NCBI GenBank assembly: GCA_021825035.1
Contig: JAKAIQ010000036.1
Span: 1-12,316, forward strand
Direction: 5' to 3'
Length of the DNA: 12,316 bases
Source: Deltaproteobacteria bacterium
GTDB taxonomy: Bacteria > Desulfobacterota > GWC2-55-46
The notes beneath the pieces are model-generated. The model worked only from the letters and a program-made list of their open reading frames with translations, had not been told where the DNA came from and ran no database searches. The translations under genes and the position numbers were made by a program. Of the stretch, positions 1-7,028 are shown one piece after another (positions within the stretch are counted from its first letter, which is position 1; every line of letters starts with the position of its first letter).

Positions 1-1150
1 CAACCCCATAAATATCAAGTCGCCGTATCAACAGCAACGACAGTGATACAAACGTCACCATCTCTATGAACTTGAGCCTGAATATCTCTATTTGCCTGTT
101 TGCGTAAAAATAACTCTCCAACGGCGTAAAAAAAATCCCCCCTATGAAGGCTACCAGCAGTATCCTGAAAACGTTGACCGTTTCTAAAAACCTTGCTCCA
201 AAAAAAAGAAGAATGAGAGGTTTTGATAGAAAAAAAGACGGCACAACGAGCACGAACAAAAGCGGCAGAAACCTGACCTGTGACCTCATTATCCTCGACA
301 GGAACTGCTTGCCTTCCTGGCCCGCAGCCTCTTTTATAGCAACGTTTGTTATAGAGTTTGTAATAAGCGGAAATACTAGGACCAGGGTGCTGGCAGCGGC
401 ATATACACCCAGTTTCGCGCTCCCGAGATACTTTAGTATTATCAGGCTGTCAGCGCGCATAGTGATGATTATAAATACGTTGGCAAGCCCTACATGTGTA
501 ATGATGTTTTTCAGGGTGGCCTTTGCATCCGGGTCGTCGAACATACTGAATTTAAGGTCTTTTCTGAAAGAATATACGACAAGCAGACACATAAAAATAC
601 TTGCAGCGGCATACCCGTACAAAAACGACACATAACTTGCCATCAGCTTAAGCCAGTAAACCAGAATGATGCCGAATAGCATAATAAATGCGAGCCTGAA
701 CACGCTGTTGAGGATGCTGAACGTATTATACCTGTCCCATTCACTCCTTGCCTGCGCGAGTATTAAGACATAACGAAATATTATATAAGTCCACGTAGCG
801 ACAAAAATGACGACCGCCTCTGTTATAGTAAGGCTGTAGAAAAGGGCGACGGCATAAATGGCTGCGACAAGCAAGGGGCTGGAAAAGATAACCATGAACG
901 CGAATGCCCTGTTTGTGGCAAAAAGGGCATTGTCGCCCGCCTTGTCTTTGAACCTGTTATGGATGACCACGGACGCGTTGCTGAAGCCGAGGTCAAGGAT
1001 GGTCGAGAGGATTATTACGAGCGAAAAAACGAAATTTATCTTGCCGTAATTACCGATGGATAAAAATCTTGCAAGAAAGACGCTCAACAAAAAGCCCAGA
1101 CCGGCGCCAGCCATATTGCCAAGAAAAACTTTGATGATGGCTTTCTTCAT
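1..1150 (-). CDS. Wzx-type polysaccharide flippase, 3' end cut by window edge
   Basis: The reverse strand reads open from ATG at 1150 to base 1 without a stop, giving 383 residues of a multi-spanning membrane protein. The N-terminus (MKKAIIKVFLGNMAGAGLG, then FLARFLSIGNYGKINFVFS and LDLGFSNASVV) is the classic start of the MATE/MVF-superfamily Wzx flippases, in which GxYG and DLGFS-like turns separate the first helices. About nine to eleven hydrophobic helices follow. Wzx proteins flip undecaprenyl-linked repeat units across the inner membrane; family members are about 420-480 residues, so the last one to three helices lie outside the window. The ATG at 1150 is the first start in frame after an in-frame stop near 1195, with only a weak GGA upstream. 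It follows the chain-length gene by 42 bases, so it is probably the last visible gene of the polysaccharide operon. GC is lower than in neighbours (sampled 60-base lines at 1, 421 and 661 give 45, 40 and 47%), common for exchanged polysaccharide genes. The exact glycan is unknown. Confidence 0.88.
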   Translation of the reverse strand, partial: MKKAIIKVFLGNMAGAGLGFLLSVFLARFLSIGNYGKINFVFSLVIILSTILDLGFSNASVVIHNRFKDKAGDNALFATNRAFAFMVIFSSPLLVAAIYAVALFYSLTITEAVVIFVATWTYIIFRYVLILAQARSEWDRYNTFSILNSVFRLAFIMLFGIILVYWLKLMASYVSFLYGYAAASIFMCLLVVYSFRKDLKFSMFDDPDAKATLKNIITHVGLANVFIIITMRADSLIILKYLGSAKLGVYAAASTLVLVFPLITNSITNVAIKEAAGQEGKQFLSRIMRSQVRFLPLLFVLVVPSFFLSKPLILLFFGARFLETVNVFRILLVAFIGGIFFTPLESYFYANRQIEIFRLKFIEMVTFVSLSLLLIRRLDIYGV

Positions 1151-1192
1151 CTCAAATCCGATGCAGTAGGCGCATTGAAGAGGACATGACGA

Positions 1193-2377
1193 TTAAACCG
1201 CATGACCGTTCCGCCCGTTATTTGCCGTCTTTAAATCCGCCATATATTGAAGAAAGAAGGCTGCGCATATGGCGATAAGAACGGAAGCCGAGGTAGATAC
1301 CGCCACTATCATAGCCCTTCGGGGCTTTGCTTTTCTTTCAGGCACTTTAGCGGCGTCGAGCACCTGGACCGCCGGCGTGTCTTTAGCCTCCTGTATGCGC
1401 GCCATTTCATACTGCCTGGAGAGAAGCTCGAACAGGGTCTGCTGTATCTTGATGTCCCTTACGAGTCTTGCGTACTGAAGGCTGACGTCCGGAAGCCTGC
1501 TCGTGGGTATGAATATCCCGTTGCGGCGCGACCCTCGCCGCCCTTCCTCGAGCTCCCTGAGCTTACTTTTTAGCTCCTTCACCTCGGTTTTCAGAAGTTC
1601 GACCCGCGGATTCGTAGGCGCGGAGTAGGAGAGGGCGGTCTGCAGTTCGATTTCCCTGGCAATGAGCCGGCCCTTGAGCGACCCTATAGCCTCGACAATG
1701 GCTTTTGACTGTTCATCCAGCTTTACCGCGCCGTTCTCCTTCTGAAATTTCCTCAACTCTTCTTCAAGCCGCCCGAGTTTGTCTTTCGTTTCCGAAAGCC
1801 GCTGCTCGACGAAAATCCTCGTCCTTTTCCCCTCGGTCATCGAACGGTTCTGGACCACCGTGTCCAGCTCCTCCACAAAGGCATTCGCCATCCTGGCCGC
1901 CTCGACAGGTTCCCTGTCCTCTACCGTGATGGAGACGATATCCTCTTTCGATTTTTCTATCGTTACCATTTCGCTCAGGATGCGCCTTGCGTCTTCTATT
2001 GCGGATACGCCGAACTTCTTTTTGAGGTGGAATTTATCGATGATAGGGTCCCTTACCGAGTCGCTCTTGAGAATGCCTATCCATACCGTGGCCGGAGAAG
2101 CGGCGCCGAGGCCCAGAGAACCGGCTGCGCCTCCGAGAAGCGCTCCGGCGGCTCCCGACATCATGGAGGCTGCCGTCCTCATCGAGTCGTTATTGGCTTC
2201 GGGCGGCATCAGGCTCACCGTGGCGTCGTACTTTTTTGGTAAAAGAAGGCTTGTCACGACCGAACAAACAAACGCGGCGGCGACGATAAGCCCGATGAGC
2301 TTTTTCCGCCTGACGAGTACGGACCAGTATATAAGAAGGTTTATTTCTTCGCCGGAATCTTTCATGACCTTATCCAT
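1193..2377 (-). CDS. Wzz-type chain-length determinant / polysaccharide co-polymerase
   Basis: A 394-residue inner-membrane protein with the Wzz layout: a short cytoplasmic N-terminus (EEINLLIYWSVLVRRKKL), TM1 at about residues 27-47, a long periplasmic region with Glu/Lys-rich coiled coil (about 165-280), then a Pro-rich stretch (VPERKAKPRRA) leading into TM2 at about 356-379 and a 15-residue tail. A Gly/Ala-rich patch (about 70-95, with GAAGALLGGAAGSLGLGAAS) lies just after the first periplasmic beta strand. There is no C-terminal Walker kinase domain, so this is a PCP without a fused BY-kinase; any tyrosine kinase must be elsewhere. The family sets polymer length with Wzy and contacts the Wza exporter, which fits wza upstream and the flippase downstream. 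Start: ATG 2377 with GGGG 5 bases upstream; an internal ATG five codons later is possible but less well spaced. The gap to the original stop of the broken epimerase gene (2412) is 34 bases. Confidence 0.9.
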   Translation of the reverse strand: MDKVMKDSGEEINLLIYWSVLVRRKKLIGLIVAAAFVCSVVTSLLLPKKYDATVSLMPPEANNDSMRTAASMMSGAAGALLGGAAGSLGLGAASPATVWIGILKSDSVRDPIIDKFHLKKKFGVSAIEDARRILSEMVTIEKSKEDIVSITVEDREPVEAARMANAFVEELDTVVQNRSMTEGKRTRIFVEQRLSETKDKLGRLEEELRKFQKENGAVKLDEQSKAIVEAIGSLKGRLIAREIELQTALSYSAPTNPRVELLKTEVKELKSKLRELEEGRRGSRRNGIFIPTSRLPDVSLQYARLVRDIKIQQTLFELLSRQYEMARIQEAKDTPAVQVLDAAKVPERKAKPRRAMIVAVSTSASVLIAICAAFFLQYMADLKTANNGRNGHAV

Positions 2378-2411
2378 CGGAACCCCGGCAAACCGGGAAA
2401 ATCCGCCTGCG

Positions 2412-2980
2412 CTATCTTTTTTCCTTCAGAATGCTTATTATCCGACGCACGCACTGCCGTCGCCGTAAGGGTTGGCGCCTGAAGTCATTTCCATGTATAC
2501 GGACTTATCATTCAGTATCTCCGCGGCGCTCCTCGATATCTCATCCGCTGATGTGCCGACAAGCCTTCTGTTGATCTCTTCGGGATGCGGGTTGTATTTA
2601 TCGTCCGTCCGGAGGCCGGCTTCCACGTGTGCGACGGGTATTTTATGGTAAAAAGCCGCGAGGGCCGAAGCGAAAGCGGTTGTGGTGTCGCCCTGGACTA
2701 TTACAACGTCCGGAGATTCCCCCGACAAGACCTTCTTGAACGCCGATACCATTTTTGAAGTCAAATCCGTGATACCCTGCGAATCCCTCATAAGGCTCAG
2801 CTTATAGTCCGGGATAATGGAAAAAGTCTTGAGAGCCTTGGCAACCATCTCCCTGAGCTGACCAGTCGAACAGACCTTGAGCCTGAAGAAACCGTCCAGC
2901 TCAATCTTTTTTATGAGAGGAGCGAGCTTTATCGCTTCGGGCCTTGTGCCGACTATTATGAGTATCTTTATTGGCTTCAT
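2412..2980 (-). pseudogene. wecB: UDP-N-acetylglucosamine 2-epimerase remnant (internal deletion plus frameshift)
   Basis: The first ~141 codons match the N-terminal half of WecB: VGTRPEAIKLAPLI, then VQGDTTTAFASALAAFYHK, then PVAHVEAGLRT and HPEEINRRLV. At R139-L140-V141-G142 the reading jumps in frame to the far C-terminal part of the family (VGTSADEISRSAAEIL, then NPYGDGSAC). About 185 of the usual ~370 residues are missing, including the TGHRRE stretch with the essential histidine (His213 in E. coli). Asp98, Glu120 and Glu134 remain, but QHREM has become QLREM. The current frame stops at 2438 after ACVG. One frame over, the bases after GCGTGC read RIISILKEKR and stop at 2412, the expected WecB ending, so one base is missing near 2442. 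WecB makes UDP-ManNAc from UDP-GlcNAc; this copy cannot be active. It sits 62 bases after wza in the same direction and has no clear ribosome binding site. The single-base lesion alone could be a sequencing error; the large deletion could be an assembly collapse, though the join lies inside a shared RLVG motif. Confidence 0.88.
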
Positions 2981-3016
2981 GGATGGCTTTTCGGGGCAAA
3001 AAAGGCCTTATTGCAT

Positions 3017-3035
3017 AGCGGCGGATCGCGCCGCT
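3017..3035 (-). other. GC-rich hairpin directly after the wza stop codon
   Basis: A perfect 7-base stem (AGCGGCG/CGCCGCT) with a 5-base loop begins 8 bases after the wza stop. A run of six T on the transcribed strand lies at 3003-2998, but 13 bases beyond the stem, so this is not a canonical intrinsic terminator. It may dampen read-through into the broken wecB or protect the wza transcript 3' end. Confidence 0.4.
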
Positions 3036-3042
3036 TATTGGG

Positions 3043-5274
3043 TTACAGAATCTGAACCAAAACCCCGGCCGTTACCGCTATCTGGAAAATTACCTGGGAA
3101 ATATCCTTGAAATTCCTGAGCCACGCCTCCTTATCTATCTTTTCCGGCACCACGACTGTATCGCCTGCGTCGAGCTTCGAGTTCATGAAGCGTGTTCCGC
3201 CCAAAAACCCGTTCGACGATTTTTTGCTTATGGCCGTGCCATCGACCTTGAGGACGAATATCTCGTCTTCGTTTGCGTCCTCAGTGGCCCCTCCGGCCTT
3301 GTCGATATAATCGGCCACGGTCATTTTGGGGGCGTAGACGAACGCGTTCGGATTGTATACCGAGCCCATTACCTGCACCTGAACGGGTTTTTTCGGAATA
3401 AGAAGCTCATCGCCGTTTTCGAGCGGTATGTTGAACTCTGAAGCCTTGAATTTCCGAAAGTCGACGATATTCAATGCGATTCTTCCCTTGGCCTTCACGG
3501 ACTTGAGTTTTTCAATGAGCGCCTTTTTCTGCTCGATGCTCATCTTCTGTTGCGCGGCCTCATCGGGAGAAATGGTGGTCTGCAGACTCCGGGATGATTC
3601 GGAAAGGAACTCGTGCTCAAGCCTGTCTATCGACTCTTCGAGCTGTTTTTGCTGAAGCGCCTTGACCGATTCCCTCGTAAAAACGGCGCCCTTTGGATAC
3701 GCCTCGTCCGTAAATCCGCCGGCCCGCTCTATCAGAGAGGAAAGAAGCTCGCCCTTCGCGATGGCATATGTGCCGGGGAATCTCACCTGTCCGTCGATCT
3801 TCACGATCCTGTATACCTTCCATTCCGGCACGCTTTTCACGAATAGGTAATCATTTTGCTGAAGCGGAATGTTTTCTTTAGGGTCTCCGGCAAGCGCTTT
3901 TTTGAGATCAATAACTATCTTTTCCGTTACGGGGCCATTTTTAGTGATGTTGACCCTTGTAAGCTCGGCCTTGTCGGTCAGGGCATAGTACTGGAGCCCT
4001 CCGGCCAGATGGATAAGGTCCTTGATGGTCATCCCGTCGCTTATTCCGTAGTTCCCTTCTCTCAAGACTGCGCCAGACAATTTCACTATGCGCTGGTCGT
4101 CGACAACCAGGAATATCTTGACGAGATCCCCGGGCTCGACTTTTATGTCGGCCGGCTTGACTCCGTCAAGAGCGGATTCAAAAACCGTCTGACGATTGTT
4201 GTTTACGATCCTGTCGATCTGAAGGCGCCCCTTGAAGGCGATATCCTCGAAACCGCCGGCCAGGCCGATCAGGTCTTGCATCGTCTTCTCATTTTTAAGC
4301 TCATAGATGGCCGGCACCTTCACCCCTCCGGATATTCCGGCAAGCGGGCCGACCGGAGGGACGAACACGACGTCTTCCGGCATGAGGCGGATATCCTTCG
4401 ACTTGTCGCCTCTCAAAAGAAAGTCGTATATGTCGAAATGAACCACAGTGGTTCCGTTGCGTTTTACCTGTATGTCTCTCATCGAGCCGAATTTGCTCGG
4501 CCCGCCCGATGCAAATAGCGCGTTTATGATCGTTGAAAGCGAAGAAAGCGTATAACTGCCCGGCCTGTAGACGTTCCCGACCACGAACACCCTTATCGTG
4601 CGGAGCTTGCCCATGCTCACGCTCATCTTGACTTCCGACGGCTTATAGTACCTGCTGAGCTCCTTTTCAAGGAAGGCCTTGCACTCTGCGAAACTAAGGC
4701 CTGCTATGCGCAAAACTCCGATATCCGGGATGACTATTGTGCCGTCCCTTTCTATCGGGAGGGTAAAATCCGCGTTCAATTTACCCCATAGCACCAGCCT
4801 TATCTCATCGCCGGGCCCAAGGAGATAATCCGGGCCGACCGGTATCGCCTCGACCGGAGCGAACGTGGCGGGGACCTCCCTGAACATGTCATAACCGAAC
4901 TGCTTTATGTCCATGTCGTTGCCCTGGGCGTAGATCTCGAAAGAAGAAGGGATATCGGAGATGGAGCGGTAGGTCAACTCCGGGTTACCCTGCGTCTTAC
5001 GGAGATTGCCTCCATTCAAGAGGCGCCGCTGCGCGGACTGGATGGAAGCCATCCGGCTTGTCGGCGAATTTGGGAATCCCTGTGAAGAGTCTTGATTTGG
5101 CGCTGGGCCTGTTTCCGAGCCGGCGTTTTCACTCCCGCTCCCCTGCACCGTCATGATGGACAGCTGGTCGGTATTGTCAACGGCATATGACGGTTTGACG
5201 GAAAGGAAAAGGAAGAATGCGACAAAGGATATTAGAATCAAATTCAGGCTGTGACATCCCGGCTGCCGGATCAT
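3043..5274 (-). CDS. Wza-type outer-membrane polysaccharide export protein with multiple SLBB domains
   Basis: From ATG 5274 this is 743 residues. It has a Sec signal peptide (hydrophobic 11-25, likely cut after SVKPSYA) without a lipobox cysteine, unlike E. coli Wza. A polar linker is followed by the Poly_export domain (about 148-225, starting at DYLLGPGDEIRLVLWG) and five SLBB-like repeats marked by an AGG or SGG core: about 228-258, 318-342 (LAGGF), 397-427 (LAGGL), 490-525 (ERAGGF) and 638-672 (DKAGGA). A charged coiled-coil insert (about 545-610) separates the last two. The C-terminal helix (ISQVIFQIAVTAGVLVQIL) matches the amphipathic helix that forms the Wza outer-membrane pore. The protein would carry capsule or exopolysaccharide across the periplasm and outer membrane. 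An in-frame TTG at 5316 gives a longer open frame but has no Shine-Dalgarno, whereas ATG 5274 has AAGG 7 bases upstream and starts exactly at the signal peptide. It is longer than E. coli Wza (~380), as usual for multi-SLBB versions. Confidence 0.92.
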   Translation of the reverse strand: MIRQPGCHSLNLILISFVAFFLFLSVKPSYAVDNTDQLSIMTVQGSGSENAGSETGPAPNQDSSQGFPNSPTSRMASIQSAQRRLLNGGNLRKTQGNPELTYRSISDIPSSFEIYAQGNDMDIKQFGYDMFREVPATFAPVEAIPVGPDYLLGPGDEIRLVLWGKLNADFTLPIERDGTIVIPDIGVLRIAGLSFAECKAFLEKELSRYYKPSEVKMSVSMGKLRTIRVFVVGNVYRPGSYTLSSLSTIINALFASGGPSKFGSMRDIQVKRNGTTVVHFDIYDFLLRGDKSKDIRLMPEDVVFVPPVGPLAGISGGVKVPAIYELKNEKTMQDLIGLAGGFEDIAFKGRLQIDRIVNNNRQTVFESALDGVKPADIKVEPGDLVKIFLVVDDQRIVKLSGAVLREGNYGISDGMTIKDLIHLAGGLQYYALTDKAELTRVNITKNGPVTEKIVIDLKKALAGDPKENIPLQQNDYLFVKSVPEWKVYRIVKIDGQVRFPGTYAIAKGELLSSLIERAGGFTDEAYPKGAVFTRESVKALQQKQLEESIDRLEHEFLSESSRSLQTTISPDEAAQQKMSIEQKKALIEKLKSVKAKGRIALNIVDFRKFKASEFNIPLENGDELLIPKKPVQVQVMGSVYNPNAFVYAPKMTVADYIDKAGGATEDANEDEIFVLKVDGTAISKKSSNGFLGGTRFMNSKLDAGDTVVVPEKIDKEAWLRNFKDISQVIFQIAVTAGVLVQIL

Positions 5275-5281
5275 GAATAAA

Positions 5282-5285
5282 CCTT
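5282..5285 (-). promoter_or_regulatory. Ribosome binding site that fixes the wza start
   Basis: AAGG on the minus strand lies 7 bases before ATG 5274. It decides against the upstream in-frame TTG at 5316, which follows a T-rich stretch without any purine-rich site. Confidence 0.6.
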
Positions 5286-5351
5286 GATGATATAGCGTGT
5301 GTTCGCGCTCTTCCAAAAAAAAGAAAGGCGTCCTCTAAGATGCAACCGTTA

Positions 5352-5380
5352 TCTGTAACATGAATACCCGCCGTAGTCAA
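5352..5380 (-). promoter_or_regulatory. Candidate sigma70-like promoter for the wza operon
   Basis: On the minus strand TTGACT (5380-5375, five of six to TTGACA) is followed after 17 bases by TACAGA (5357-5352), a weak -10. An AT-rich stretch (AAATAAATT) just precedes the -35. Transcription would begin near 5345 and give a leader of about 70 bases to ATG 5274. The spacing and -35 are good, the -10 is poor, so this is tentative. Confidence 0.35.
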
Positions 5381-5447
5381 ATTTATTTCATCAACGAAAA
5401 TGCATCGCGGGCGCAATCTCCTGCGGAGCCGGGTCGGACGAGCCGGT

Positions 5448-5540
5448 TTAAAAAGTCCCGGCGCCGTACAGGCTCGAATCTACATTGAGCCTCGCGAAAT
5501 GCCGCGGCTCCATAAACCCCTGGAAATGGCATTCTTGCAT
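5448..5540 (-). CDS. Possible small ORF or gene remnant upstream of wza, unidentified
   Basis: From ATG 5540 the minus strand encodes 30 residues, beginning MQECHFQGFMEPRHFARL and ending SLYGAGTF before TAA at 5448. The frame is open without a stop for about 30 more codons upstream, back to a TAG inside the 3' end of tldD, but has no ATG, GTG or TTG there. About 60% of third positions are G or C, as in neighbouring genes. If the T5 run near 5450 had one more T, reading would continue as LNRLVRPGSAGDCARDAFS and stop about 70 bases later. No Shine-Dalgarno precedes ATG 5540. The opposite strand is also open across this stretch, so the open frame may be a by-product of base composition. I do not recognise the sequence. 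It could be a decayed gene end, a leader peptide, or chance. Confidence 0.2.
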   Translation of the reverse strand: MQECHFQGFMEPRHFARLNVDSSLYGAGTF

Positions 5541-5613
5541 CTGGAGGGTTTCCGTGGTTCTTCGGTGGGATTGTTCGATCTTCAGAACCTGCCTATGCCC
5601 GGCTTCAAAAAAA

Positions 5614-7002
5614 TCACTTCCCTTCTCCGCCGACTACTATCTCAGGTATCCTCAAAGTAGGCTGCGCGTCGGATACCGGCACGCCCTGCCCGTCCTTTCC
5701 GCAGGTTCCTATGCCGAAGCCGAGGTCGCTTCCGACCATGTCTATGCCCTTAAGCACCTCCGGGCCGTTGCCCGTAAGGGTGGCGCCCCGCACCGGAGGC
5801 CCTATCTCCCCGCCTTCGATGAGGTATCCTTCCGAGACCTCGAACACAAAGTCCCCGTTTACGGTATTTACCTGCCCTCCCCCCATCTTCCTGACGAAAA
5901 GGCCCCTGTCGAGGGACTTTATTATCTCCTTCGGGTCGGTATTGCCCGGGGCTATCATCGTATTCGTCATCCTCGGTATCGGCCTGTGGTGGTAGGACTC
6001 CCTCCTGCCGTTTCCGGTAGACCTGCATCCCGCCTTCATGGCGCTTAATCTGTCATACATGTAGCTCTTTAATACCCCGTTTTCCACCAGCACGGTCTTT
6101 TCAGCCGGCGCGCCTTCGTCGTCATGGAAGAAAGACCCTCTTTTGTACGGGATCGTCGCGTCGTCAAGGACCGTTATGAGAGGGGAAGCTACGCTCTCTC
6201 CGAGTTTTCCTGAATATACGGAGAGGTTCTGAAGCGCGAGATCGGCTTCGAGGCCGTGGCCCACGGCCTCGTGTATCATCGTTCCTCCAGCCTCGCTCGA
6301 AAGGACGACACTCATCTTCCCTCCCGGCACCCTCCTGGCGTCCAGCATCATTATAGCCCTTCTAACGGCCGTCTCCGCCACCGCCTCAGGCGGCGTATCG
6401 TCGAAAATCTCAAGGCCCATCGCGCCTCCGAGGGGCTCGTAGCCGGTCTGCACGTTGTCGCCTTCCTGCGATACGGCGTTGCAGATGAATATCACTCCCA
6501 CCCTGTCTTCTTCGACCCACTCGCCGAGGGAATTTACCATGGCAAGTCTCCTCGTGCCGTCGCCGTAAACGACCCTTACCTGCCTGATCCTTTTGTCCAT
6601 CTTCCACGCGGTGGCGTTGGCCTTGTTCACAAGCCTTATCTTCTCTTCCAGAGGGGAAATGACTGGGAGTTTTTTTATATCGAAGCCAGGGGCGATCTCT
6701 TTTTTTACCGGGCCGATATCGCCCGCCATGCCGCCTTTCCTCACGCCCATGGCTACAACCGACGCCACTTCGAGAAGGCCCCGCTCCGTGACGTCGTTCG
6801 TATAGGCGTAATATGTCTTCAAGTCGGAAATTACTCTTATACCGCAGCCCCTGTCACGGCCGGTTATGACCTTCTCGATCCTGTTCTCCTCGCATACTAT
6901 GGATGTATTGAACGTATCCTCGAAATAGACGTCGGCGAACTCCCCTCCGTTTTTGAGAGCCTCCCTCAAGACCTTGAACGGATCGAATCCCAAAAGCCCC
7001 AT
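5614..7002 (-). CDS. tldD: TldD metalloprotease
   Basis: From ATG 7002 this is 462 residues, close to the usual TldD length. The Zn-binding motif HEAVGH lies at 244-249 (within GGTMIHEAVGHGLEADL), and the C-terminal family block GTCGKDGQGVPVSDAQPTLR, with the conserved Cys434, is complete. These mark TldD rather than its partner TldE/PmbA, which lacks the zinc motif. TldD and TldE form a heterodimeric cytoplasmic protease that degrades unfolded or small peptides and in E. coli matures microcin B17 and degrades the antitoxin CcdA. No tldE is present in this window, so the partner must be encoded elsewhere. Start choice: an in-frame TTG at 7068 would add 22 residues, but ATG 7002 has AAAGGG 6 bases upstream and the residues after it (GFDPFKVLREAL) fit the family N-terminus. 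It follows the small Cys protein gene by 26 bases and ends the operon that starts with prpD. No clear terminator follows; the T7 run directly after the stop has no GC stem before it. Confidence 0.93.
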   Translation of the reverse strand: MGLLGFDPFKVLREALKNGGEFADVYFEDTFNTSIVCEENRIEKVITGRDRGCGIRVISDLKTYYAYTNDVTERGLLEVASVVAMGVRKGGMAGDIGPVKKEIAPGFDIKKLPVISPLEEKIRLVNKANATAWKMDKRIRQVRVVYGDGTRRLAMVNSLGEWVEEDRVGVIFICNAVSQEGDNVQTGYEPLGGAMGLEIFDDTPPEAVAETAVRRAIMMLDARRVPGGKMSVVLSSEAGGTMIHEAVGHGLEADLALQNLSVYSGKLGESVASPLITVLDDATIPYKRGSFFHDDEGAPAEKTVLVENGVLKSYMYDRLSAMKAGCRSTGNGRRESYHHRPIPRMTNTMIAPGNTDPKEIIKSLDRGLFVRKMGGGQVNTVNGDFVFEVSEGYLIEGGEIGPPVRGATLTGNGPEVLKGIDMVGSDLGFGIGTCGKDGQGVPVSDAQPTLRIPEIVVGGEGK

Positions 7003-7008
7003 AGGTAT

Positions 7009-7014
7009 CCCTTT
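7009..7014 (-). promoter_or_regulatory. Ribosome binding site that fixes the tldD start
   Basis: AAAGGG on the minus strand, 6 bases before ATG 7002. It supports the shorter TldD over the TTG start at 7068, which lies inside the preceding small gene. Confidence 0.65.
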
Positions 7015-7028
7015 CTCTTTTTTATATA

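Larger units (their letters stand above)
5275..5613. other. Intergenic region upstream of wza: candidate structured leader
   Basis: No recognised gene fills the 339 bases between the end of tldD and wza. On the minus strand GAGCC occurs at 5510-5506 and 5475-5471, and GGCTC at 5491-5487, 5444-5440 and 5430-5426, so several stems compete for the same partners. GAGCC(5510)/GGCTC(5491) encloses an inner GCG/CGC stem; GGCTC(5491) can pair instead with GAGCC(5475). A further 5-base stem GCCGG/CCGGC (5462-5458 with 5446-5442) encloses a T5 A3 loop. AAACCC (5551-5546) can pair with GGGTTT (5519-5514), and GAATGCC (5534-5528) with GGCATTT (5503-5497). Such exclusive pairings fit an attenuator-like leader, but GC-rich sequence produces short stems by chance. 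I compared it with the c-di-GMP (GEMM) riboswitch consensus and saw no convincing match. The same stretch is also readable as a small open frame. Confidence 0.3.

Noticed and set aside
144..635. Plus-strand open frame at the left edge
   Set aside because: It is the complement of the flippase gene, which reads through as a coherent membrane protein on the minus strand.
2998..3035. Classical terminator after wza
   Set aside because: The stem is good but the T6 run begins 13 bases beyond it, and the downstream operon genes need read-through.
3856..4518. Plus-strand open frame (220 codons) opposite wza
   Set aside because: Complement of conserved SLBB-coding sequence; no motif and no start signal.
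5177..5416. 79-codon minus-strand frame overlapping the wza start
   Set aside because: It is out of frame with the wza signal peptide, lacks a ribosome binding site and has no recognisable features.
5275..5613. c-di-GMP (GEMM) riboswitch upstream of wza
   Set aside because: Some short resemblances (a GGAAACCC and a TGCAAGAATGCC stretch), but the conserved core and tetraloop/receptor elements are not in the right order or spacing.
5600..5616. Intrinsic terminator after tldD
   Set aside because: There is a T7 run right after the stop, but no GC-rich stem precedes it.
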